Shown: piece by piece, positions 8,738 to 15,531 of the stretch
Numbering within the stretch: position 1 is the stretch's first letter
How the letters are laid out: each line of letters opens with the position of its first letter
Origin: JAJPHJ01 sp035622315
Lineage (GTDB): Bacteria > Vulcanimicrobiota > Vulcanimicrobiia > Eremiobacterales > Eremiobacteraceae
NCBI GenBank assembly: GCA_035622315.1
Contig: DASPVP010000015.1
Span: 1-22,784, forward strand
DNA length: 22,784 nucleotides
Direction: 5' to 3'
Position numbers and translations under genes: made by a program
The notes under the pieces: model-generated
The model's input: the letters and a program-made list of their open reading frames with translations, nothing else
What the model was told of the DNA's origin: nothing
Databases searched by the model: none

Positions 8738-11155
8738 ATGGCCGACAAGACCCAAGGCGCGCCGACCCCAGGCAGCGCCACTATCCCCGCGCAATTGGCC
8801 ATCCTGCCGCTGCAAGAGTCGGTGCTTTTCCCGAACACCGTTATGCCGCTCGCCGTCACAAAGCAGCATGGCATCAAGCTCGTCGAAGACGCGCTGCGTT
8901 CGGGCACCCCCGTCGGCGTGGTCGCGCTGCGCGATCGCGATGCCTCGCCGCCCACACCTGAAGACGTCTACTCGGTCGGCACGGTGGCCATCATCCAGAA
9001 GATGATCAAACTGCCCGACGGCACGCTGCGCTGCATCATCTCCGGAACAGTGCCGTTCAAGATCGTGGAGTTTACCCAAGCCGAGCCGTATCTCACGGGC
9101 AAGGTGGAGCAGCTCGAAGAGATCACCGTCGAGAGCGACGAGCTCACGGCGATGTCACGCAACTTGGCGTCGCAGTATTCGAAGCTGCTCTCGTACCTGC
9201 CGTCGGCCCCGCGCGAGCTCGAGCTTGAAGTCAACAACATCAACGATCCTAACATGCTGTCGTACTTCATCGCCTCGACGATGCGGCTCGACACGCCGGA
9301 CAAACAAGCCGTCCTCGAGGAACGCGACACGCACGCGCGCTTGCGCATGCTCACCGCCTTCATGGCGCGCGAACTCGAAGTGGTGGAGCTCGGCCACAAG
9401 ATCCAGACCGACATCCAAAAAGAGATGGACAAGAGCCAGCGCGAGTACTACTTGCGCCAGCAGCTCAAGGCGATCCAAGAAGAGCTTGGCGAGACCGACC
9501 CCGCCCAGGCCGACGTCAACGAGCTGCGCGAGAAGATCGAAACGGCGAAGATGCCCGAGGACGCCAACAAGGCGGCGCTGCGCGAGCTCGACCGTTTGGG
9601 CAAGATACCGTCTGCGAGCCCTGAGTACTCGGTCATCCGCACCTACCTCGATTGGCTCGTCACCTTACCGTGGTCTGTCACGACGGAAGACTCGCTCGAC
9701 ATCGAAAAGGCGCGCAAGATCCTCGACGAGGACCACTACGATCTCGAGAAAGTCAAAGATCGTATTCTCGAGTATTTGGCGGTCCGTAAACTGCGCAACA
9801 CCTTGACGGGTCCGATCTTGTGCTTCGTGGGGCCGCCCGGCGTCGGCAAGACCTCGCTCGGCAAGTCGATCGCGCGCGCGATGGGTCGCAAGTTCATCCG
9901 CATGTCGGTGGGCGGTGTGCGCGACGAGGCCGAGATACGCGGCCATCGCCGTACCTACATCGGCGCGATGCCTGGCACGTTCATCAGAGCCATCCGCGAC
10001 GCCGGCTCTGCGAACCCGCTCATCATGATCGATGAGATCGACAAGGTGGGGAGCGATTTCCGCGGGGACCCGTCCTCAGCGCTCTTAGAAGTGCTGGACC
10101 CCGAGCAGAACAACTCGTTCCGCGACCACTACCTCGACCTGCCCTTCGACCTCTCACGCGTGCTCTTCATCGCTACGGCGAACCAGCTCGACACGATTCA
10201 GCCGGCGCTGCGCGATCGCATGGAGATCATACCGCTCTCCGGATACACGCAGGCCGAAAAAGTGGCGATCGCGCGCAAGTATCTCGTCCCCAAGCAACTC
10301 ACGGCGAACGGCCTGACGGCGAAGCAGCTGAGCGTATCCAAAGACGCGCTCGACGACATCGCGGGGAACTATACCCGCGAAGCAGGCGTACGCAACCTCG
10401 AACGCGAGATCGCGACCATCGCGCGAAAGGTCGCGCGCAAGGTGGCGGAGCGCCCCGCGTTCGCCGCGCACGTGACCGCCGCAAACGTCGCGGAATATCT
10501 GGGCAAGCAGCGCTTCTACGGCGAGGTCGCGCTGCGCACCGCCACGGAGGGCGTCGCGACCGGTCTTGTGGTCACTCCTGTGGGTGGCGATATCGTCTTC
10601 ATCGAGTCAAAGGTGATGCCTGGCACCGGTAAGCTCACCCTCACCGGACAGCTCGGTGACGTCATGAAGGAGTCGGCGCAAGCAGCGCTTGCCTTCGTGC
10701 GCAGCCGTTCAAGCGAGCTCAAGCTCGGCTTTGACTACTTCAACAAGCACGACGTGCACGTCCACGTGCCTGCCGGAGCGGTGCCCAAGGACGGTCCGTC
10801 TGCGGGCATCGCGATCGCCACTTCGCTCGTCTCTGCCGTGACCGGTAAGAAGGTCGATCCGAACGTCGCCATGACGGGCGAGATCACGCTGACCGGACAA
10901 GTGTTGCCCATCGGTGGCGTGAAGGAAAAGGTGCTCGGCGCGCGCCGCGCGGGCATCAGCCGGGTGATCCTGCCGTCGCGCAACAAGCCCGACATGTTGG
11001 AAGACGTGCCCGAGGACGTGCGCAAGTCGATGAAGTTCGTCTTCGTGGACGAGCTCTCGCAGGTGTTGCGCGAGACCTTGGGCGCCCGGATCATCACGCC
11101 CGTGATGGTGACCAACGGCAAGCGCAACGGCCGCTTGCCCGCCGCCGCCCGCTGA
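8738..11155 (+). CDS. lon: ATP-dependent protease Lon
   Basis: At 805 residues this is a full-length LonA. The N-terminal substrate-binding domain begins LAILPLQESVLFPNTVMPL, followed by a helical segment with the KEMDKSQREYYLRQQLKAIQ-type region near residue 230. The AAA+ module has Walker A GPPGVGKT at 365-372 and Walker B LIMIDEID near 428-435. The C-terminal serine protease domain carries the catalytic Ser688 in KDGPSAGIA and Lys731 in GGVKEK, spaced exactly like E. coli Ser679/Lys722. Lon degrades misfolded and short-lived regulatory proteins in the cytoplasm using ATP. The ATG follows directly on the hsp20 stop, with GAGGG at 8724-8728 as ribosome site. Only 25 bp separate its stop from that of the convergent pgl gene, with no recognisable terminator between them. 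Confidence 0.98.
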   Translation: MADKTQGAPTPGSATIPAQLAILPLQESVLFPNTVMPLAVTKQHGIKLVEDALRSGTPVGVVALRDRDASPPTPEDVYSVGTVAIIQKMIKLPDGTLRCIISGTVPFKIVEFTQAEPYLTGKVEQLEEITVESDELTAMSRNLASQYSKLLSYLPSAPRELELEVNNINDPNMLSYFIASTMRLDTPDKQAVLEERDTHARLRMLTAFMARELEVVELGHKIQTDIQKEMDKSQREYYLRQQLKAIQEELGETDPAQADVNELREKIETAKMPEDANKAALRELDRLGKIPSASPEYSVIRTYLDWLVTLPWSVTTEDSLDIEKARKILDEDHYDLEKVKDRILEYLAVRKLRNTLTGPILCFVGPPGVGKTSLGKSIARAMGRKFIRMSVGGVRDEAEIRGHRRTYIGAMPGTFIRAIRDAGSANPLIMIDEIDKVGSDFRGDPSSALLEVLDPEQNNSFRDHYLDLPFDLSRVLFIATANQLDTIQPALRDRMEIIPLSGYTQAEKVAIARKYLVPKQLTANGLTAKQLSVSKDALDDIAGNYTREAGVRNLEREIATIARKVARKVAERPAFAAHVTAANVAEYLGKQRFYGEVALRTATEGVATGLVVTPVGGDIVFIESKVMPGTGKLTLTGQLGDVMKESAQAALAFVRSRSSELKLGFDYFNKHDVHVHVPAGAVPKDGPSAGIAIATSLVSAVTGKKVDPNVAMTGEITLTGQVLPIGGVKEKVLGARRAGISRVILPSRNKPDMLEDVPEDVRKSMKFVFVDELSQVLRETLGARIITPVMVTNGKRNGRLPAAAR

Positions 11156-11180
11156 GCAAACCTCTCGTCGTACGGGTCTG

Positions 11181-11939
11181 TTAAGCGCCCCTCGGCGCGC
11201 TCGTCGTAGAGCGTAACTTGGATGCGGCCGCGCGATCGAGCAGCCAGACGAGATCGCCGGCTGGGATAATCCCCTGCGAGGGCAACCGCTTGGGGTCGCT
11301 CGGACCTTCGAGGACCTGCGCCACGATGTCGGCCTTACCGGGTCCGTCGACCAGGAAGATGACGGCGCGGGATGCGTTGAGCGGCGGGTAGGTGAGCGTG
11401 AGCCGCCACGGCGACGCGACCTTTTCGCCCACGAGGTTGGCGACGCACTCGCGATCCATGACGCCGAGGGCAGTGGTATCAGGAAAGAGCGATGCTGTGT
11501 GGCCATCCGGCCCAAGGCCGAGATAGACGAGATCGAACCTCGCCGGGCCCTCGAAGAATCTTGCCAGCTCTTCGTCGTATGCAACGGCTGCCTCGTGCGG
11601 TTCGTCCTCGCCGCACATGCGGTGGACATTTTCGGGTGGGATCGAGACCTTGTCGATGAGCGCCGCCCGCGCCATGCCGTAATTGGATCGCGGATCGTCC
11701 GGCGGCACGCAGCGTTCGTCGCCCCAGAAGAGATGGACCGCATCCCAGCGGATGTCTTCTGCGAAATCCGTGCCGGTGAGCAGCTCGAACATCGCCTTCG
11801 GCGTCGTGCCGCCGGAGAGCGCGACGGCGAACCATCCATGGTCCTTGATGGCGACGTGCGAGCGCGTCTGGAACTCGATGGCCCCCTGCGTAGCAAGCGC
11901 CGCAGGGTCGGCTACGACCACGATATCGCGCTCGATCAT
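11181..11939 (-). CDS. pgl: 6-phosphogluconolactonase
   Basis: This 252-residue protein of the DevB/NagB-like fold hydrolyses 6-phosphogluconolactone to 6-phosphogluconate, step two of the oxidative pentose phosphate pathway. Motifs are in family order: LSGGTTP (about 41-47), FWGDER (71-76) followed by DDPRSN, and GLGPDGHTASLFP (141-153) with the conserved DGH. The frame stays open upstream to 11999, but I choose the ATG at 11939 because it overlaps the opcA stop as ATGA, which fits the family's usual N-terminus and indicates translational coupling. It is the last gene of the operon; lon converges on it. Confidence 0.96.
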   Translation of the reverse strand: MIERDIVVVADPAALATQGAIEFQTRSHVAIKDHGWFAVALSGGTTPKAMFELLTGTDFAEDIRWDAVHLFWGDERCVPPDDPRSNYGMARAALIDKVSIPPENVHRMCGEDEPHEAAVAYDEELARFFEGPARFDLVYLGLGPDGHTASLFPDTTALGVMDRECVANLVGEKVASPWRLTLTYPPLNASRAVIFLVDGPGKADIVAQVLEGPSDPKRLPSQGIIPAGDLVWLLDRAAASKLRSTTSAPRGA

Positions 11940-13042
11940 GGTGCTGCGTACTCGAGCGATGCTTCGAACATGGAATCGCGCCCCAGCGTCTCGAGACATC
12001 CGTCGAGAAGTTGGGCTTCGGTCAGCGTGGATGCGCCGAAGCTCCAGCGCCGGAAGGACTTACCATCGGGTGAGCTTGCCTGCGCCTCGATCGATGTCGG
12101 CGCGCTCTTGCGCACGAGCAGCAGCGAGGCTTTGTTCCCGCTTGAGGTGAGCGCGATCCCGACGATGCGACCGGGATCGATGCCCGCACTCCGCTTACCT
12201 GGGGCGACGACGCAGCTCTCGCGCAAGCGAGGCAGGCGATTGCGCAGCCAGCCGGCCATGAGCAGCGCGCGCGCCGAGGGCGGATCATCGTCGCCCTCGC
12301 CGGAAAAGGTGATCGAGCATCGGTCGATGTCCGGCAGCAGCGCGAGGACCTCGCGATCGTCGAAGCAGGTGGCGATCGCGGCGCGCCACGGGGCGGTGCG
12401 CTGCCAGTTGAGATCGCGCACGCTCGCGCGCGAGCCGCCCGCACGCACGATTCCGCGCAGCGCCTTGATAGCGGCCGGTCCGTGGCCCCCCGTCACCGAG
12501 GCCCCGCCCGAAGCGCGGAACCCGAGCGCGAAGCGATGGGAATCGACGATCGCGCGATCCGACATCGCGAACAATCCCGACCAGAGCGCGTCGCCTGCCG
12601 GCGCTCCACCGCGCCACCACAGCATCACCGGAAGATCCGAGACGAGCGTCCCTCGAACGGCTGAGAGGACGCGATCGGTGGAATCGGCGCTGCCCTGCAA
12701 GACGATCTCCTCGGTGCATATCGAGACGCTGTCCACGCCTTCGCACGCGGTGTTGACCCAAGCCGTCAGGGAATTGTCCGCCATCGCGGCGCTGCCCACC
12801 GCGATCACGCGGATGGGATACTTGCCCGCGAGTTGGGAGACGACGTCGAGCGCCGGCTGATTGTCCGTCGTCTCTTGGATGCCCACGATCAAGGTCATCA
12901 CGCAAGCTCGCGAATGCGGATGTTCGAGCTTGGACACCATCACTCGGCGCCGTTCCGCAAGCGCCGCTTCGATGTTCGCCACCGCGACGGCCGTGAGGCC
13001 TTTCATCGGCGCCACGGGCATGCCGTCTTTCGGCGGCGTCAT
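11936..13042 (-). CDS. opcA: Glucose-6-phosphate dehydrogenase assembly protein OpcA
   Basis: The product is 368 residues and matches the OpcA family, known mainly from cyanobacteria and actinobacteria, where it promotes the active oligomer of glucose-6-phosphate dehydrogenase and mediates redox control. The conserved N-terminal stretch around KLEHPHSRACVMTLIV and the PVMLWWRGGAPAGDALW block support the call, as does its place directly after zwf. The ATG at 13042 overlaps the zwf TGA as ATGA and has GGAGG five bases upstream; the longer open frame to 13180 lies inside zwf and is rejected. The stop overlaps the pgl start. I see no individually diagnostic catalytic residues, consistent with a non-enzymatic partner. 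Confidence 0.9.
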   Translation of the reverse strand: MTPPKDGMPVAPMKGLTAVAVANIEAALAERRRVMVSKLEHPHSRACVMTLIVGIQETTDNQPALDVVSQLAGKYPIRVIAVGSAAMADNSLTAWVNTACEGVDSVSICTEEIVLQGSADSTDRVLSAVRGTLVSDLPVMLWWRGGAPAGDALWSGLFAMSDRAIVDSHRFALGFRASGGASVTGGHGPAAIKALRGIVRAGGSRASVRDLNWQRTAPWRAAIATCFDDREVLALLPDIDRCSITFSGEGDDDPPSARALLMAGWLRNRLPRLRESCVVAPGKRSAGIDPGRIVGIALTSSGNKASLLLVRKSAPTSIEAQASSPDGKSFRRWSFGASTLTEAQLLDGCLETLGRDSMFEASLEYAAP

Positions 13043-14586
13043 AACCGCCTCCACGCGCGCCCGTCGCGGGCCAGGAGCTCGTCCGCCGCTGGGGGTCCCC
13101 ACGTCCCCGCGTCGTAGTTGGGGAATTGCACGTTCTTGTCTGTCGCCCACGCTGTCAGAACGGGATCGACGATCGACCATGCGGCCTCTACGCCGTCCGC
13201 TCGGTCGAAGAGCGTCTGATCGCCCTTCATGCAGTCCAAAATGAGCCGCTCGTACGGCGACGCGTCCGAGCTGCCGAAGGTCTCGCCGTAGCTGAAATCC
13301 ATCTCGACCGCGCGGATGCGCATGCTCGGTCCCGGCACTTTCGCGTCGAAGCGCAACGTCACGCCCTCGTCGGGCTGGATCTGCAACGCCAGCACGTCGC
13401 CCCCGGGCGTCTCCACCTCGGCTTTGCGGAACGGCAGATGGGGCGCCTCTTTGAACTGCACGGCGATCTCGGTGATGCGCTTAGGCATGCGCTTGCCGGA
13501 CCTGATGTAAAACGGCACGCCGGCCCAGCGCCAGTTGTCGACCACGAGTCGCAAGGCCGCATACGTCGGCGTGATCGATTTCGGATCCACTCCCGGTTCC
13601 TGGCGATACCCGGGCACCCGTTCGCCCGCCACGCTTCCGGGGCCATACTGGCCGCGGACCGCGACGTCGGCCACGTCAGCGGGCGTTATCGGATGAATCG
13701 CCTTCACCACGCGCACCTTCTCGTCGCGGAAGTCGTGCGCATCGAACGACACCGGCGGCTCCATGCCCACGAGCGACATGAGCTGCAGCGCGTGGTTTTG
13801 GATCACGTCGCGGACCACGCCGGTCTCTTCGTAGAAGCTGCCGCGCCCTTCGATGCCGAGGCTCTCAGCGACCGTGATCTGCACGGAATCGACGTAGCGC
13901 CGATTCCAAATGGGTTCGAAGATCCCGTTCGCAAAACGCAGCACCAAGATGTTCTGCACCGTCTCCTTGCCGAGATAGTGGTCGATGCGATAGATCTGGT
14001 CTTCGTCCATGTAGGTCAAGAGCTCGGCGTTGAGCGCCTTCGCCGAGGCCAGGTCGCGCCCGAACGGCTTCTCCACGACCATGCGAACGAAGGTCTGCGG
14101 GTTGTCGGGCTTGATGAGCCCGGCGCCGTGCAGGTTCGCCGCGATGTCGCCGTAGAGACTCGCGGGCGTCGCGGTGTAGAAAATGCGATTGCCGTTCGTG
14201 GCATACTGCTTGTCGTAGCGCTCCATCGCTCCGCGCAGCTGTCCGAAGGCGGCCGGGTCGTGGAAGTCGCCCGAGAGGTAATGGACGCGATCTGACAGCG
14301 CTTGCAGGGCCGCAGCGTCGCGCACCCGCACCTCGCCAGATGACGCGACCGCGTCGGCGAGCACCTTGCGGAAGTCGTCATCGCTCATCTGCTGCCGCGC
14401 GAAACCGAGCACGGAGAACGCAGGCGGCGCGAGCTTGGCCTGCCAGAGGTTATAGATCGCCGGCAGCAACTTGCGCTGCGTCAAATCGCCCGATGCACCG
14501 AAGATGACGAGTTGGACGGGCTGTGTCGCTCCTTCGAGCGCCAGTCCCTCGCGGAACGGGTTTTGGAGCGGCGCGGTCGTGGCCAT
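13039..14586 (-). CDS. zwf: Glucose-6-phosphate 1-dehydrogenase
   Basis: This 515-residue enzyme oxidises glucose-6-phosphate to 6-phosphogluconolactone with reduction of NADP(+), the committing step of the oxidative pentose phosphate pathway. The dinucleotide-binding motif GASGDL is at 30-35, EKPFGRDL at about 172-179, and the substrate motif RIDHYLGKE at 200-208 (His203). The catalytic base is predicted as His265 in RDVIQNHALQL. Length is normal for bacterial Zwf. The ATG at 14586 lies three bases after the gnd stop, and the stop overlaps opcA, so Zwf and its assembly factor should be made together. Confidence 0.98.
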   Translation of the reverse strand: MATTAPLQNPFREGLALEGATQPVQLVIFGASGDLTQRKLLPAIYNLWQAKLAPPAFSVLGFARQQMSDDDFRKVLADAVASSGEVRVRDAAALQALSDRVHYLSGDFHDPAAFGQLRGAMERYDKQYATNGNRIFYTATPASLYGDIAANLHGAGLIKPDNPQTFVRMVVEKPFGRDLASAKALNAELLTYMDEDQIYRIDHYLGKETVQNILVLRFANGIFEPIWNRRYVDSVQITVAESLGIEGRGSFYEETGVVRDVIQNHALQLMSLVGMEPPVSFDAHDFRDEKVRVVKAIHPITPADVADVAVRGQYGPGSVAGERVPGYRQEPGVDPKSITPTYAALRLVVDNWRWAGVPFYIRSGKRMPKRITEIAVQFKEAPHLPFRKAEVETPGGDVLALQIQPDEGVTLRFDAKVPGPSMRIRAVEMDFSYGETFGSSDASPYERLILDCMKGDQTLFDRADGVEAAWSIVDPVLTAWATDKNVQFPNYDAGTWGPPAADELLARDGRAWRRL

Positions 14587-14589
14587 GCG

Positions 14590-15525
14590 TTATCCCGAAC
14601 GCTTGCCGTCGGTCGCCGTCGGCGTCTCCGCTTTGACGGCGTGACCGCCGAACTCGTTACGGAGCGCGGCGACGACCTTGGCCGAGAACGAGTCCTTTTG
14701 GCGCGAGCGGAAGCGCATGAAGAGCGACAAGGCGAGCGTCGGAACCGGGACCGACAGATCGATCGCATCGAGCACGGTCCAGCGCCCTTCGCCTGTGTCG
14801 TCTACGTAGCCCGCGATCTTCTCCAGTTTCGGGTCCGCGGCGAAGGCCAGCTCCGCGAGCTCAAGGAGCCACGAGCGGATCACGCTGCCCTGATTCCACA
14901 AGTGCGCCACCTTCTCGAGATCGAGTTCCGCGCCGAACTCCGAGGCTTCGAGCACTTCGAAGCCCTCACCATACCCTTGCAGCATGACGTACTCAATGCC
15001 GTTGTGCACCATCTTCACGAAGTGTCCTGAGCCGACCGGGCCCGTGCGCAAATAGCCGTCCTTTGGCGCGAGGGTCAAGAAGATCGGTTCGAGCCGTTTG
15101 CACACGTCTTTGTCGCCGCCGACCATCAAGCAATAGCCGACCTTCAACCCCCAGATCCCGCCCGAGACGCCCGCGTCGACGAAGGCGATGCCCTTCGGGG
15201 CGAGATCGCGCGCGTGCGCTTGCGCCTCTTTCCAATAGGAGTTGCCGCCGTCGATGATCGCGTCGCCGCGCTCGAGCAACCCGGCAAGCTCGTCGATCGT
15301 GCTGTTCGTGGCCACGCCCGCCGGCAACATGATCCACACGTTGCGCGGAGGTGCAAGCGCGCGGACCAGATCGGCGACCGACGAAGTGCCCTTCGCGCCT
15401 GTCGCCGCGACGGCAGCCACCGCTTGCGGATTGCGATCGAAGACCACGCACTCGTGACCTCCCTCGCGCAGACGTTCCACCATGTTGGCGCCCATGCGGC
15501 CCAACCCGATCATCCCTAGCTGCAT
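14590..15525 (-). CDS. gnd: 6-phosphogluconate dehydrogenase, decarboxylating, short form
   Basis: At 311 residues this is the short (YqeC-type) class, well below the roughly 470 residues of the classical enzyme. It converts 6-phosphogluconate to ribulose-5-phosphate and CO2. The N-terminal Rossmann motif is GLGRMG (7-12); IIDGGNSYWKEA, SGGIWGLKVGYCLMVGG and SGHFVKMVHNGIEY are substrate and catalytic blocks. Beta-strand two ends in FDRN (Asp30), where NADP-specific enzymes have NRT, hinting at NAD preference; Arg31 is retained, so mixed use is possible. The ATG is six bases after the tal-pgi stop, with AAAGGG overlapping the end of that gene. Confidence 0.95.
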   Translation of the reverse strand: MQLGMIGLGRMGANMVERLREGGHECVVFDRNPQAVAAVAATGAKGTSSVADLVRALAPPRNVWIMLPAGVATNSTIDELAGLLERGDAIIDGGNSYWKEAQAHARDLAPKGIAFVDAGVSGGIWGLKVGYCLMVGGDKDVCKRLEPIFLTLAPKDGYLRTGPVGSGHFVKMVHNGIEYVMLQGYGEGFEVLEASEFGAELDLEKVAHLWNQGSVIRSWLLELAELAFAADPKLEKIAGYVDDTGEGRWTVLDAIDLSVPVPTLALSLFMRFRSRQKDSFSAKVVAALRNEFGGHAVKAETPTATDGKRSG

Positions 15526-15531
15526 CGCTTG

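Noticed and set aside
11499..12860. 453-codon plus-strand frame opposite pgl and opcA
   Set aside because: It is antisense to two well-supported, translationally coupled genes and shows no domain of its own.
13043..13180. Upstream extension of opcA to 13180
   Set aside because: It lies inside zwf; the ATG at 13042 gives an ATGA overlap and has a GGAGG site.
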